Assembly: GCA_944326455.1 (NCBI GenBank)
Contig: CALVEA010000012.1
Span: forward strand, 1-54,450
DNA: 54,450 bases
Direction: 5' to 3'
Origin: Candidatus Gastranaerophilales bacterium
GTDB lineage: Bacteria > Cyanobacteriota > Vampirovibrionia > Gastranaerophilales > Gastranaerophilaceae
Shown: positions 32,727 to 40,579 of the stretch, one piece after another
How the letters are laid out: each line of letters begins with the position of its first letter
How positions within the stretch are numbered: position 1 is the stretch's first letter
Position numbers and translations under genes: made by a program
Notes under the pieces: generated by a model
What the model was told of the DNA's origin: nothing
The model's database searches: none
The model's input: the letters and a program-made list of their open reading frames with translations, nothing else

Positions 32727-33421
32727 TGAAAAAAATCCGGCTTGCACATTTATATCCCAAACTACTGAACATCTACGGCGACGGAGGGAATATCCTTACT
32801 ATAAAAAAAAGATGCGAGTGGAGAGGTATAGACCTTGAAATCGATGAAATTAATATTTCCGATTCCATAAAGGAACATGACATTTATTTCATTGGAGGGG
32901 GGCAGGATTTACAGCAAATAGAAGTGTCAAAAGAATTGCAAAGGCACAAAGAGTTTTTAACGAAAGAACGTGACAGAGGAGCTGTGTTCCTGGGTATTTG
33001 CGGAGGATACCAGCTTATGGGGCACTACTACCAGCCTCACAATGGAGAGCGATTGGAAGGAATCAGTCTTTTGGATGCTTATACTATTGCCGGAAATAAA
33101 CGTTTCATTGGAAATGTTACAGTAAAAACAGAAACAGAAACGCTTGTTGGTTTTGAAAACCACAGCGGGCTTACGTACCTTGAAGGAGATACCAAACCTT
33201 TAGGAATGGTAGTTATCGGAAACGGCAACAACGGTAAGGATAAGACTGAAGGTGCAAGATACAAGAATGTTTTCGGAACCTATCTTCATGGTTCTTTCCT
33301 TCCGAAGAATGTTCATTTTGCAGACTATATGATAGAACTCGCGATAGGAGAAAAAATAAAGCCTCTCAATGATGAAATAGAGAATTTAACTCATCAATCT
33401 TTGATTAACAAAAAGTATTAA
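32726..33421 (+). CDS. gatD: GatD-like glutamine amidotransferase (lipid II amidation subunit)
   Basis: 231 residues of the CobB/CobQ-type glutamine amidotransferase fold. Nucleophile Cys92 lies in FLGICGGYQLMG, and the His in TYLHGSFLPKN is equivalent to the catalytic His. LAHLYPKLLNIYGDGGNILTIKKRCEWRGI is a GatD-type N-terminus. With MurT, GatD amidates D-glutamate in lipid II. No murT gene is adjacent, which is unusual because the pair is normally an operon; a different acceptor is possible. The uppS gene facing it also belongs to wall-precursor metabolism. Stop codons of the two convergent genes overlap by 4 bp (TTAA). Confidence 0.85.
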   Translation: MKKIRLAHLYPKLLNIYGDGGNILTIKKRCEWRGIDLEIDEINISDSIKEHDIYFIGGGQDLQQIEVSKELQRHKEFLTKERDRGAVFLGICGGYQLMGHYYQPHNGERLEGISLLDAYTIAGNKRFIGNVTVKTETETLVGFENHSGLTYLEGDTKPLGMVVIGNGNNGKDKTEGARYKNVFGTYLHGSFLPKNVHFADYMIELAIGEKIKPLNDEIENLTHQSLINKKY

Positions 33422-34134
33422 ACACCCCACCTGCGGCTTCTGCGATTGAATTCTAAAATACATTCAGCAAGTGTTTCTTTATTAAACTCCGGCCAGAAAG
33501 AAGGAAGAACTATAAATTCAGAATATGCTATCTGCCATAACAAATAATTAGAAACCCGCATCTCGCCGCCGGTTCTAATTAACAAATCCGGATCGGGGAT
33601 TTTGGATGTATAAAGATAGGAGTTAATTGTCGATTCTGTTACTTCTTTTAATTTTCCTGATTTATAATCTTCTGCTATCATAGAAGCTGCTCGCGCTATT
33701 TCCGCTCTTGCTCCGTAGTTAAAAGCTATTTGAAGATTTACACCTGTATTATTTTTAGTCGTTTCAACAGCATTTGCAAGAATTTTTTGCAGCTTGGAAC
33801 TCAGTTTTGCTGTGTCACCGATAAAAGATATAACAACATTATTCTCATGCATTTCTTTGAGTTCATTTTTTAGAGTTTGACCTAACAAATCCATCAGAAA
33901 GTTTACTTCTTCCGGTTTTCTATTCCAATTTTCCGTAGAAAAAGCATAAACTGTTAAATACTTTACACCAAAATCATCACACGCTCTCATTGCGGCTTTT
34001 AGGGCATCTACACCCTTTTTATGACCAACAGCCGAAGGCAAATTCCTCTCCTTTGCCCAACGCCTGTTGCCATCCATTATAATTGCTATGTGTTTTAGTT
34101 CATTTTTCTCTACAATTTCTTTTATCTTGTCCAT
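33418..34134 (-). CDS. uppS: Isoprenyl transferase / undecaprenyl diphosphate synthase
   Basis: 238 residues. It has IAIIMDGNRRWAKERN with the catalytic Asp21, YAFSTENWNRKPEEVNFLM, and GGEMRVSNYLLWQIAYSEF, all UppS signatures. It makes the C55 lipid carrier for peptidoglycan and O-antigen-type sugars. AAGGTAG lies just before the ATG, 7 bases after the stop of the M14 gene, so it is the last gene of M16-M14-uppS. Confidence 0.96.
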   Translation of the reverse strand: MDKIKEIVEKNELKHIAIIMDGNRRWAKERNLPSAVGHKKGVDALKAAMRACDDFGVKYLTVYAFSTENWNRKPEEVNFLMDLLGQTLKNELKEMHENNVVISFIGDTAKLSSKLQKILANAVETTKNNTGVNLQIAFNYGARAEIARAASMIAEDYKSGKLKEVTESTINSYLYTSKIPDPDLLIRTGGEMRVSNYLLWQIAYSEFIVLPSFWPEFNKETLAECILEFNRRSRRWGV

Positions 34135-34141
34135 AACTACC

Positions 34142-34750
34142 TTAATAATTTTCCAACATCTCTAATATATCAAAAACAGGTTTTTCCAGTTCATTTAATT
34201 CAATATTTTCATCAAGCTCAAGCGTTATTACGGGGATTTTTCTCTCAATTCCAGCCCAGGTTCCAAAACTTCCGGGAGTAGGATAGCCTATATTTTCCTC
34301 TATCGGATACCCTATAATCTCTGAAATTCTTAATGCCAACTCTTTTGCATTCTCATCCCCATCATAATTTACAACTTTATACGGTGCATGAAAAGAAAGT
34401 ATAGCTTTTGGAGAATACCTTTCTATAACTTCTATTAAGAATTTAGTTTCAATCTCGGAAGCAGGTTTTTCTCCGCCGTAATATTCATTTTTTTCTGACA
34501 ACATCCAATTATTTGAAGGAAAATTTCTATTTAAATCAACACCATTTGAATTTGTTCTTGTGTTCTCTTTTACCCCATCAGGATTAAGACAGGGAATGAG
34601 CATAAGTTTTGTATTAGGATTCTGTGTCAAATACTTTCTTATAAAATAAATACCTTGCGGCTCATCGCCATGGAAACCTCCTATGACAAGAACAGCTCCC
34701 GTAGAAGGTCTGTGCAATTCTATCTTATTTCCGCAGAGAGTATAAGTCAT
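34142..34750 (-). CDS. M14-family zinc carboxypeptidase/amidase, MpaA-like
   Basis: 202 residues. Zinc ligands His27 and Glu30 are in GGFHGDE, and the second His is in LSFHAP. NPDGVKENTRTNSNGVDLNRNFP carries the carboxylate-binding Asn-Arg of M14 enzymes, and the catalytic Glu is in VITLELDEN. The short length and lack of a signal peptide fit MpaA-like amidases that split L-Ala-D-Glu|meso-DAP murein peptides in the cytoplasm. Context (uppS after it, gatD facing) supports wall-peptide recycling. AAGGCGG is the ribosome-binding site. Confidence 0.82.
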   Translation of the reverse strand: MTYTLCGNKIELHRPSTGAVLVIGGFHGDEPQGIYFIRKYLTQNPNTKLMLIPCLNPDGVKENTRTNSNGVDLNRNFPSNNWMLSEKNEYYGGEKPASEIETKFLIEVIERYSPKAILSFHAPYKVVNYDGDENAKELALRISEIIGYPIEENIGYPTPGSFGTWAGIERKIPVITLELDENIELNELEKPVFDILEMLENY

Positions 34751-34758
34751 AATCCGCC

Positions 34759-35967
34759 TTATGGTCTTAATACAGCAATTACATAATCATCAGTAAAATA
34801 TTTATTTGCACATTCAAGAAGCTCTTCGGAAGTTATTGCGCGAAGTCTGTTAATAACTTCCTTTTGATAATCAAAAGGTTTGCCTGATATTGAGTAATAT
34901 GCCATTAAATTTGCCTGTTGCGAGTTTGTTTCCGTAATAAACTGCTGCTTTCCTATAATATTATTTTTGGCATTATGTAATTCTTCCTGTGATACCGGTA
35001 TTGTTTTAATTTTCTCAATTTCTTCCTTAAAACCGGCAATAGATGTTTTAATATTGGAAGGTTCTGTCCCGATATAAATACTAAACACCGCAGATTGTTT
35101 TTTAGTTTCATACGAAGTTCTTACTGTATATGCAAGACCTTTCTTCTCTCTTAGTTCCATAAACAAACGGGACGAAAGCCCGCTGGCACCCAGAATCACA
35201 TTTAATAACATCATCTTGAAATAATCATCACTACCGATTGTAGGAACCAGCCAGCCTTGAATTATTTGAGCTTGCTGCGCGTCTTCTTTAACCAACTCAA
35301 CCTGCTCGCATTTTACCGGTGAAGGAGACGGAATTTCAGACTCTAAGCTTACTGAATCAGGAAGAATACCTATATATTTATTCAGAAGCTGTTCCGCTTT
35401 GTCAGATTCTATATCACCTGCAAAAGCCAGGGTTTTTGTGCTGTTATTCAGTATATCTCCATAAACTTTTTTTACATCATTAAGAGTTACCTTATCGATA
35501 TTCTCAAGAATTGTCGTATAACTCGCACCATAAAAATGATTTTTATAGATTGTTTTAGTAAACAAATCCGAAACTTTTACCCTTGCTGAATCCAGTTCAG
35601 CAAACAATTCACCCTTCAATGTCTCGCGTTCTTTTTCAAACTCTTCAAATGTGGAATTTAAAATAATATCCGAAAGCAGAGAAAGAGCTAATTCAAAATC
35701 TTCATTAAGAGATACAAATCTGAACCTTAAGTAATCATACTTCATCTCAGTAATAAGCTCTATGGCATTTTCATCAAGAATTGTTGATAATTCTTCCGAA
35801 GAATACTTTTTAGTACCTTTTAGAAGCAATCTGTTCATTAAAAGATACTCACCCGGGAATTTTTCAGGATTTTTTATAGAAAAATTCAATGACAATGCTG
35901 TTCTTGGTGTATTTTTATTTCTCTTTAAGCAAACTCTTATTTTGTTATTTAATACAATTTCTCTCAT
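34759..35967 (-). CDS. M16 peptidase-like protein without the HxxEH zinc motif
   Basis: 402 residues, the size of one M16 chain. The fold signatures are clear (LLKGTKKYSSEELSTILDENAIEL; TLKGELFAELDSARVKVSDLF; SRLFMELREKKGLAYTVRTSY). Where active M16 enzymes have H-x-x-E-H eight residues before KGT, this protein has L-L-M-N-R, so zinc cannot be bound. It keeps the C-terminal Arg/Tyr substrate-binding pair region. Inactive M16 chains normally pair with an active one, but none is adjacent. The ATG follows a TTGAAG-17-TTTAAT promoter by seven bases, with no convincing ribosome-binding site. It is the first gene of M16-M14-uppS. Confidence 0.85.
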   Translation of the reverse strand: MREIVLNNKIRVCLKRNKNTPRTALSLNFSIKNPEKFPGEYLLMNRLLLKGTKKYSSEELSTILDENAIELITEMKYDYLRFRFVSLNEDFELALSLLSDIILNSTFEEFEKERETLKGELFAELDSARVKVSDLFTKTIYKNHFYGASYTTILENIDKVTLNDVKKVYGDILNNSTKTLAFAGDIESDKAEQLLNKYIGILPDSVSLESEIPSPSPVKCEQVELVKEDAQQAQIIQGWLVPTIGSDDYFKMMLLNVILGASGLSSRLFMELREKKGLAYTVRTSYETKKQSAVFSIYIGTEPSNIKTSIAGFKEEIEKIKTIPVSQEELHNAKNNIIGKQQFITETNSQQANLMAYYSISGKPFDYQKEVINRLRAITSEELLECANKYFTDDYVIAVLRP

Positions 35968-35974
35968 AGCTCAA

Positions 35975-36003
35975 ATTAAACCACAAATTATTTTAGACTT
36001 CAA
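35975..36003 (-). promoter_or_regulatory. Promoter of the M16-M14-uppS operon (leaderless type)
   Basis: Minus-strand TTGAAG (35998-36003), 17-base spacer, TTTAAT (35975-35980), then seven bases to the ATG at 35967. Confidence 0.55.
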
Positions 36004-36083
36004 TTAAAAATTTGTTATAGAATTGTAAAAAAAACTTTAAAAACAAGGCATGTTCATGATAATATCTCTTTAGAGGTTTTGTA

Positions 36084-38702
36084 ATGAGAATAATTGAAGT
36101 AAGAGACGGTTTTATAAAGTTTGAATCAAAAGAACGAATTTCTTTATCATCTTTTATACAAATACTAGGAGAAGACAAAACATATATAGCACAAGTTATT
36201 CAGGTGAAAATATCCGGAGAGAATTGTATCATATATGCCAAAATACTTTTCTTGTATGACGGGACTCTTAGAAGTTATGACAAAACCCTTCCTGATAAAA
36301 ATGCCGAGATTTCAGAATTTACATTTGATATTTTGAGTAATTCTTTAGATTATCAAACCCCTATTGTTGCCGGGAGGTTCATCGGCGGAGATATTGATAT
36401 ACCGATTGACAAAGAGTGTTTTAATAAAAAGATGCTCGTTTGCGTTGACAGAGTTGACAGCAACAACCTTCTGATTTCCAATTTTAAACGACAGTTTGCA
36501 CATTTAGGTAAGGTTCTTGTGATAGATATGCTCGGAATTATAAACTCCGAAAAATATATCGCAGGAAGAGATTTCAGTCTGCCTCTTAATACGGAAGCCC
36601 TTTCTTTTATGTACGAGGACTGTCTTAACGATGCAACTAAAGAAAGCAAAGACCTCATAAAAGAAATTTTCAGAGATTTGGCAGAATATTCAAGAACAGT
36701 GCCTTTTGTACCATTCGGTGCTCTTAAATCAATTGTTGATGAAATGGTAGACAAGTCTCATGTATTTAAACTTCTTGTTCTAAAAAATAAACTCGCAAAG
36801 TTTGATTCTGCCGGATGTTTTGCAAGAACGCCAAAAGAGGCTGAAAATCTTAAGCATATTTTAGACTCAGACTTTGCTGTTATTGATTTGTCAACGCTTG
36901 ACCCGATTTTCCAAAACCGTTACTTAAGCTGTATTTATTCTGCTATTGAGAAACAAGCTCAACCGGTTCAAGTATTTTTAGAAAGTTCAAATGCTATTAA
37001 TAAAAGAAATATTAAAAATGCTCTTACAAATCCAAATATTTCTACGACATTTATCACACATTCGAAATTCAAATATATTAATGAAATCAAAAATCTTTTT
37101 GATAACTTTATTATAGAACCGTCTTTTACGGCTAACGAAGTATTCAGTGTCTATAACTCATTCCTGAATGCAATGCCTAACAACACATATCTGCTTGTAG
37201 GAGAAGGAACTAACTATATTCCGCTGGTTTCTACAATGACAATGATTAATACGGTTATAAAGCCGGAATCTTCAGAAGAACCTCTAACTCCGAATGAGGA
37301 TGGTGATACTGATATTGAAACCAATGACGAAATAGCTGCCCAAGAATCTGATGAAAATGACTTGGAACTAATACCGGAAAATATTGAGAACCAAATTCAG
37401 GAACCGGATGAAAAAACTGTTGAAAATACCGGTACAGACTTAGTATCTGAAGATATCGAAGAAAAATCCGAACAGGAAGCTGAGCTGATTGATGTTTCTG
37501 AACCTGCTGAAGAAGCTATTGAAAAGAAATCCGAAATTCTTATAGAAAAATTCTCCGAAGAAGTAGAGAACAAACCTGCACCTGCGGTGCTAAATATTTT
37601 CAATGATGAAGAAGACCTTGAAGAAACTAGCAATGAAGCTGTTGAAAACACATCTTCTCAAGAAGAAGTATTTATAACAGAAACTCCTCAAGAATCAGAA
37701 ATTCAAGAAGAACCGATTCCAGAACAAGCAGAAGATTCACAGATTTTAGAGAACAACACTGAAACAATAAATATTGAACCGGCTCCTGAAGCACCTCCTT
37801 TGGAAGAGACTCTTCAAGAGTCCGAAACAGAAGATGACCTTGAAATCAAGCTTGAGACAGAGCCTATTGAACTTACCGAAGTTCAAGCGGAAGACTCTTT
37901 AGAAATGGATTTGGGACTAGAGCCGGAAAACACAAACATAGAAGAAATATCTATTCCTGAAGAAATCTCTGAATTAGCAGAAATAGCTGAAGAAAATGAA
38001 GACGAACCGGCTCAAGAAATCCCGGCGCTTGAAGAATACGAAGAGTCTCTGCCGGAAATTAATATTATTCCATTATCCGGAGATAATAATGATTTCGAAG
38101 AACTGGAAGAACTAAATCCTGATGAGGCATCCGATGAAGATGCTATTCTGGTTGATTTAGGGGAAATGGATGAAGACGAAATTACAGAACCTGTTTCCGA
38201 AGAAGAACTTGATAAACAAATTGTTGCAGACGTGGATAAAGTTTTCACAACAATGAAAGAAGAAGATATCTCTGATTCTGATTTAGACTTTATTGACGAA
38301 CTTAATGAAGAAAATAATACTGATTCTCTCGAAGAACTTTCAACAAACGGCGGGTTTGAAGAGTTACAGCCGGTTGACGAAGAAGATGAGGATGACGGTT
38401 TTTTACAACCGCTGGAAGAAGCCGGCAACAGTTCTCAGGACAAGAGTGATTCAGGAGAGATTCTGGAAACAAAAAATACGTCAACTCCAATAGTGCCGGT
38501 ATATGAAGCTGATATTCCTCCAGAAGATCTGGTATCAAGTGATGATATAGAGCAGGGGGACACCGTTACACACGCAAAATACGGATCAGGCGTCGTCGAG
38601 AAAATGATAAAATACGGAACAAAGACTCTGTATTCCATCAACTTTGATAATATCGGCAGAAGATTACTTGACCCGACTTTAACCGAAATTAAGAAAAGTT
38701 AA
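36084..38702 (+). CDS. Degenerate HerA-like ATPase-fold protein with acidic linker and Tudor-like C-terminus
   Basis: 872 residues. Residues about 1-100 form a HAS-barrel-like beta domain (KTYIAQVIQVKIS). Residues about 110-380 follow the HerA/FtsK order: MLVCVDRVDSNNLLISNF where a P-loop should be, VLVIDMLGI (Walker B position, about 146), FAVIDLSTLDPIFQNRYLSCIY, VQVFLESSN (about 298, normally LEEAH), and TTFITHSKFKYINEIK. The Gly-x4-Gly-Lys-Ser and the second acidic residues are lost, so ATP hydrolysis is unlikely. Residues about 395-815 are Glu/Asp-rich and disordered. Residues about 820-866 (GDTVTHAKYGSGVVEKM) match the PcrA/UvrD C-terminal Tudor-like domain that binds RNA polymerase. AGAGG lies before the ATG. 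Confidence 0.6.
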   Translation: MRIIEVRDGFIKFESKERISLSSFIQILGEDKTYIAQVIQVKISGENCIIYAKILFLYDGTLRSYDKTLPDKNAEISEFTFDILSNSLDYQTPIVAGRFIGGDIDIPIDKECFNKKMLVCVDRVDSNNLLISNFKRQFAHLGKVLVIDMLGIINSEKYIAGRDFSLPLNTEALSFMYEDCLNDATKESKDLIKEIFRDLAEYSRTVPFVPFGALKSIVDEMVDKSHVFKLLVLKNKLAKFDSAGCFARTPKEAENLKHILDSDFAVIDLSTLDPIFQNRYLSCIYSAIEKQAQPVQVFLESSNAINKRNIKNALTNPNISTTFITHSKFKYINEIKNLFDNFIIEPSFTANEVFSVYNSFLNAMPNNTYLLVGEGTNYIPLVSTMTMINTVIKPESSEEPLTPNEDGDTDIETNDEIAAQESDENDLELIPENIENQIQEPDEKTVENTGTDLVSEDIEEKSEQEAELIDVSEPAEEAIEKKSEILIEKFSEEVENKPAPAVLNIFNDEEDLEETSNEAVENTSSQEEVFITETPQESEIQEEPIPEQAEDSQILENNTETINIEPAPEAPPLEETLQESETEDDLEIKLETEPIELTEVQAEDSLEMDLGLEPENTNIEEISIPEEISELAEIAEENEDEPAQEIPALEEYEESLPEINIIPLSGDNNDFEELEELNPDEASDEDAILVDLGEMDEDEITEPVSEEELDKQIVADVDKVFTTMKEEDISDSDLDFIDELNEENNTDSLEELSTNGGFEELQPVDEEDEDDGFLQPLEEAGNSSQDKSDSGEILETKNTSTPIVPVYEADIPPEDLVSSDDIEQGDTVTHAKYGSGVVEKMIKYGTKTLYSINFDNIGRRLLDPTLTEIKKS

Positions 38703-38837
38703 GCTCTCTTAGTCCTGTCCCCTTTACAAAAGAGTTTGTTGCGTTTACAATGATTGTACTCACAATCCTCATGTGATAAACAATTCTGACCGGAGTCATT
38801 AACCGCCGGAATTGTTACAAGTGAAAGGAAATATAAA

Positions 38838-39104
38838 ATGGCAAATATTAAGTCAGCAAAGAAAAGAGTTCTTATTGCAGAAGCTAACAGACAAAGAAAT
38901 GTAGCTTTCAAATCTTCTATTAAAACAGCTGTTAAAAAAGCACTTGCTTTGGCAGCCGAATCTGATAAAGAAGCTTTGAACTCAGCAATTTCTCGAGTTT
39001 ATCAGTTATGCGATAAAGCTGTATCTAAAGGTATTTTACACAAAAATACAGCTGCAAGAAAGAAATCAAGACTTGTTCTTGCTATTAAAAGAGCTCAACA
39101 GTAA
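38838..39104 (+). CDS. rpsT: 30S ribosomal protein S20
   Basis: 88 residues. ANIKSAKKRVLIAEANRQRN and the C-terminal KGILHKNTAARKKSRLVLAIKRA are S20 signatures. AAAGGA lies 8 bases before the ATG, and a strong terminator follows. It is monocistronic, as S20 often is. Confidence 0.97.
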   Translation: MANIKSAKKRVLIAEANRQRNVAFKSSIKTAVKKALALAAESDKEALNSAISRVYQLCDKAVSKGILHKNTAARKKSRLVLAIKRAQQ

Positions 39105-39120
39105 GCTCAGAGTATTGTTA

Positions 39121-39160
39121 ACAGCGGCGAATTTCCTTCGGAAATTCGCCGCTGTTTTTT
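39121..39160 (+). terminator. Terminator after rpsT
   Basis: 16-bp perfect stem (39121-39136 with 39140-39155), 3-base loop, and a T run to 39160. Confidence 0.92.
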
Positions 39161-39169
39161 GTTTTAACA

Positions 39170-40567
39170 TTATTTTTTCATTATTAAATTCAAACCAGCC
39201 AGAAAATAATTTTTAAACTCCGAAATAGATCTGATAGAAACAAGTGTTTTTAAAATAAATTTTGGTCTAAGATAGAAACGTTTTACAGCAGATTTATGTA
39301 TATCAAGAATTCTTTCTTTCGAGAGTTCATGAGACCTTACCGAAGGAAGATAGTAAGCACCGTCAAATTTCAATCCTTCTTCTCCTGCAAGTTTATTCAC
39401 AAGAGCATACGCAAAAAATTTAGTTCCGGGTAAAGGCGATGCCGTATAAAAACTTACAAAATTACTATCCAGCTCAATTGCAAATCTTATGGTCTCTTCT
39501 GCAGTTTTCTCAGTTTCCCAAGGAAGCCCCAACACAAAGTAATTATAAATCTTAATCTTATTTTTCTTTAAAACCTTCACTGTATTTCTTATATCGTCCA
39601 GTGTAATTTTCTTGCCTATATTATTTAAAATCTCTTGTGAACCGCTCTCGACTCCTATACTTACAAGCCTGCATCCGGACTTGTACATTAATGAAGCCAT
39701 CTCATCATCCATTGTATCAGCTCTTGTATTTGCAGACCAGGTTATTTTTAAACCGCTTTCAATAATTTTCCTGCACAATTCCAGAGTCCACTCTCTATCA
39801 ATATTAAAAATATCAGACCAGAATAGAAAATTTGTAATATGATATTTATCTACACACTCTTTAATCTCAGCAATAATGTTATCAGCAGAACGTTTTCGTA
39901 CCTTAATCCCTGATACAGGCGAGGCTAAACAGAAAAAGCAATGAAACGGACACCCGCGGGAAACTTTAATAACAGCTTGAACCTTTCCGTTATCCGGGCG
40001 TCTGTATCTTGAATTATCAACTAAGTGGCGTGCCGGAAAAGGCAGAGCATCCAGATTCTCATTAAAAGGTCTTAATTCATTTTTTACACCTTGAAAGTTT
40101 TCTTGATAACAAATCCCTAAAATTTCGTTATCAGGAACTCCTTCCAAAATTTCCTTAAGTGTTAGTTCCGGCTCGCCCATTATTACATAATCCACAAAAG
40201 GATTTTCATAAATAACATTGGTATTATAAGTTAGAAATGGCGCTCCCTTAACAATTGTCCGGCAGGATGGATGAATTTCCTTAACCTTTCTTACAGCATC
40301 CATATCAGACTTAAAAGTTGGAGTAGCTATATTTGCAACAAGATAATCAGGCTTGAACTCTGTCACATCTTTTACTAAATCACCGTCCAAGCTATAATCC
40401 TTAATTTTGGCTTCAAACCCGGCTTCTTCCGCTATCGAAGCTAAATACATCAAATCTGTAGGAGGCAATGGAGGTATTACCAAAAGCTCTTTTGTCGGCT
40501 GTTGGCAGCGGTCTTCTCTATTTAAAACCGGAGACGGCGGATATATCAAAAGGATTTTCTTTGCCAT
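39170..40567 (-). CDS. B12-binding-domain radical SAM enzyme
   Basis: 465 residues. The N-terminal cobalamin-binding-like domain (about 1-150) includes ILLIYPPSP and LPPTDLMYLASIAEEAGFEAKIKD. The radical SAM motif GCPFHCFFC (CxxxCxxC) lies at about residues 201-209, with a TIM-barrel continuation (SIGVESGSQEILNNIGKKIT, NYFVLGLPWET). This is the BchE/Mg-protoporphyrin cyclase-like class whose members methylate or rearrange lipids, hopanoids, pigments and peptides, so the substrate cannot be inferred. It lacks the DxHxxG cobalamin loop in clear form. It follows the MFS gene by 12 bp and is probably cotranscribed. Confidence 0.85.
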   Translation of the reverse strand: MAKKILLIYPPSPVLNREDRCQQPTKELLVIPPLPPTDLMYLASIAEEAGFEAKIKDYSLDGDLVKDVTEFKPDYLVANIATPTFKSDMDAVRKVKEIHPSCRTIVKGAPFLTYNTNVIYENPFVDYVIMGEPELTLKEILEGVPDNEILGICYQENFQGVKNELRPFNENLDALPFPARHLVDNSRYRRPDNGKVQAVIKVSRGCPFHCFFCLASPVSGIKVRKRSADNIIAEIKECVDKYHITNFLFWSDIFNIDREWTLELCRKIIESGLKITWSANTRADTMDDEMASLMYKSGCRLVSIGVESGSQEILNNIGKKITLDDIRNTVKVLKKNKIKIYNYFVLGLPWETEKTAEETIRFAIELDSNFVSFYTASPLPGTKFFAYALVNKLAGEEGLKFDGAYYLPSVRSHELSKERILDIHKSAVKRFYLRPKFILKTLVSIRSISEFKNYFLAGLNLIMKK

Positions 40568-40579
40568 ATAACAACCTGC

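Noticed and set aside
37397..38641. Several serine-rich minus-strand frames opposite the acidic linker
   Set aside because: Gaa/gag-rich coding on the plus strand gives serine-rich antisense frames by chance; these are shadows.
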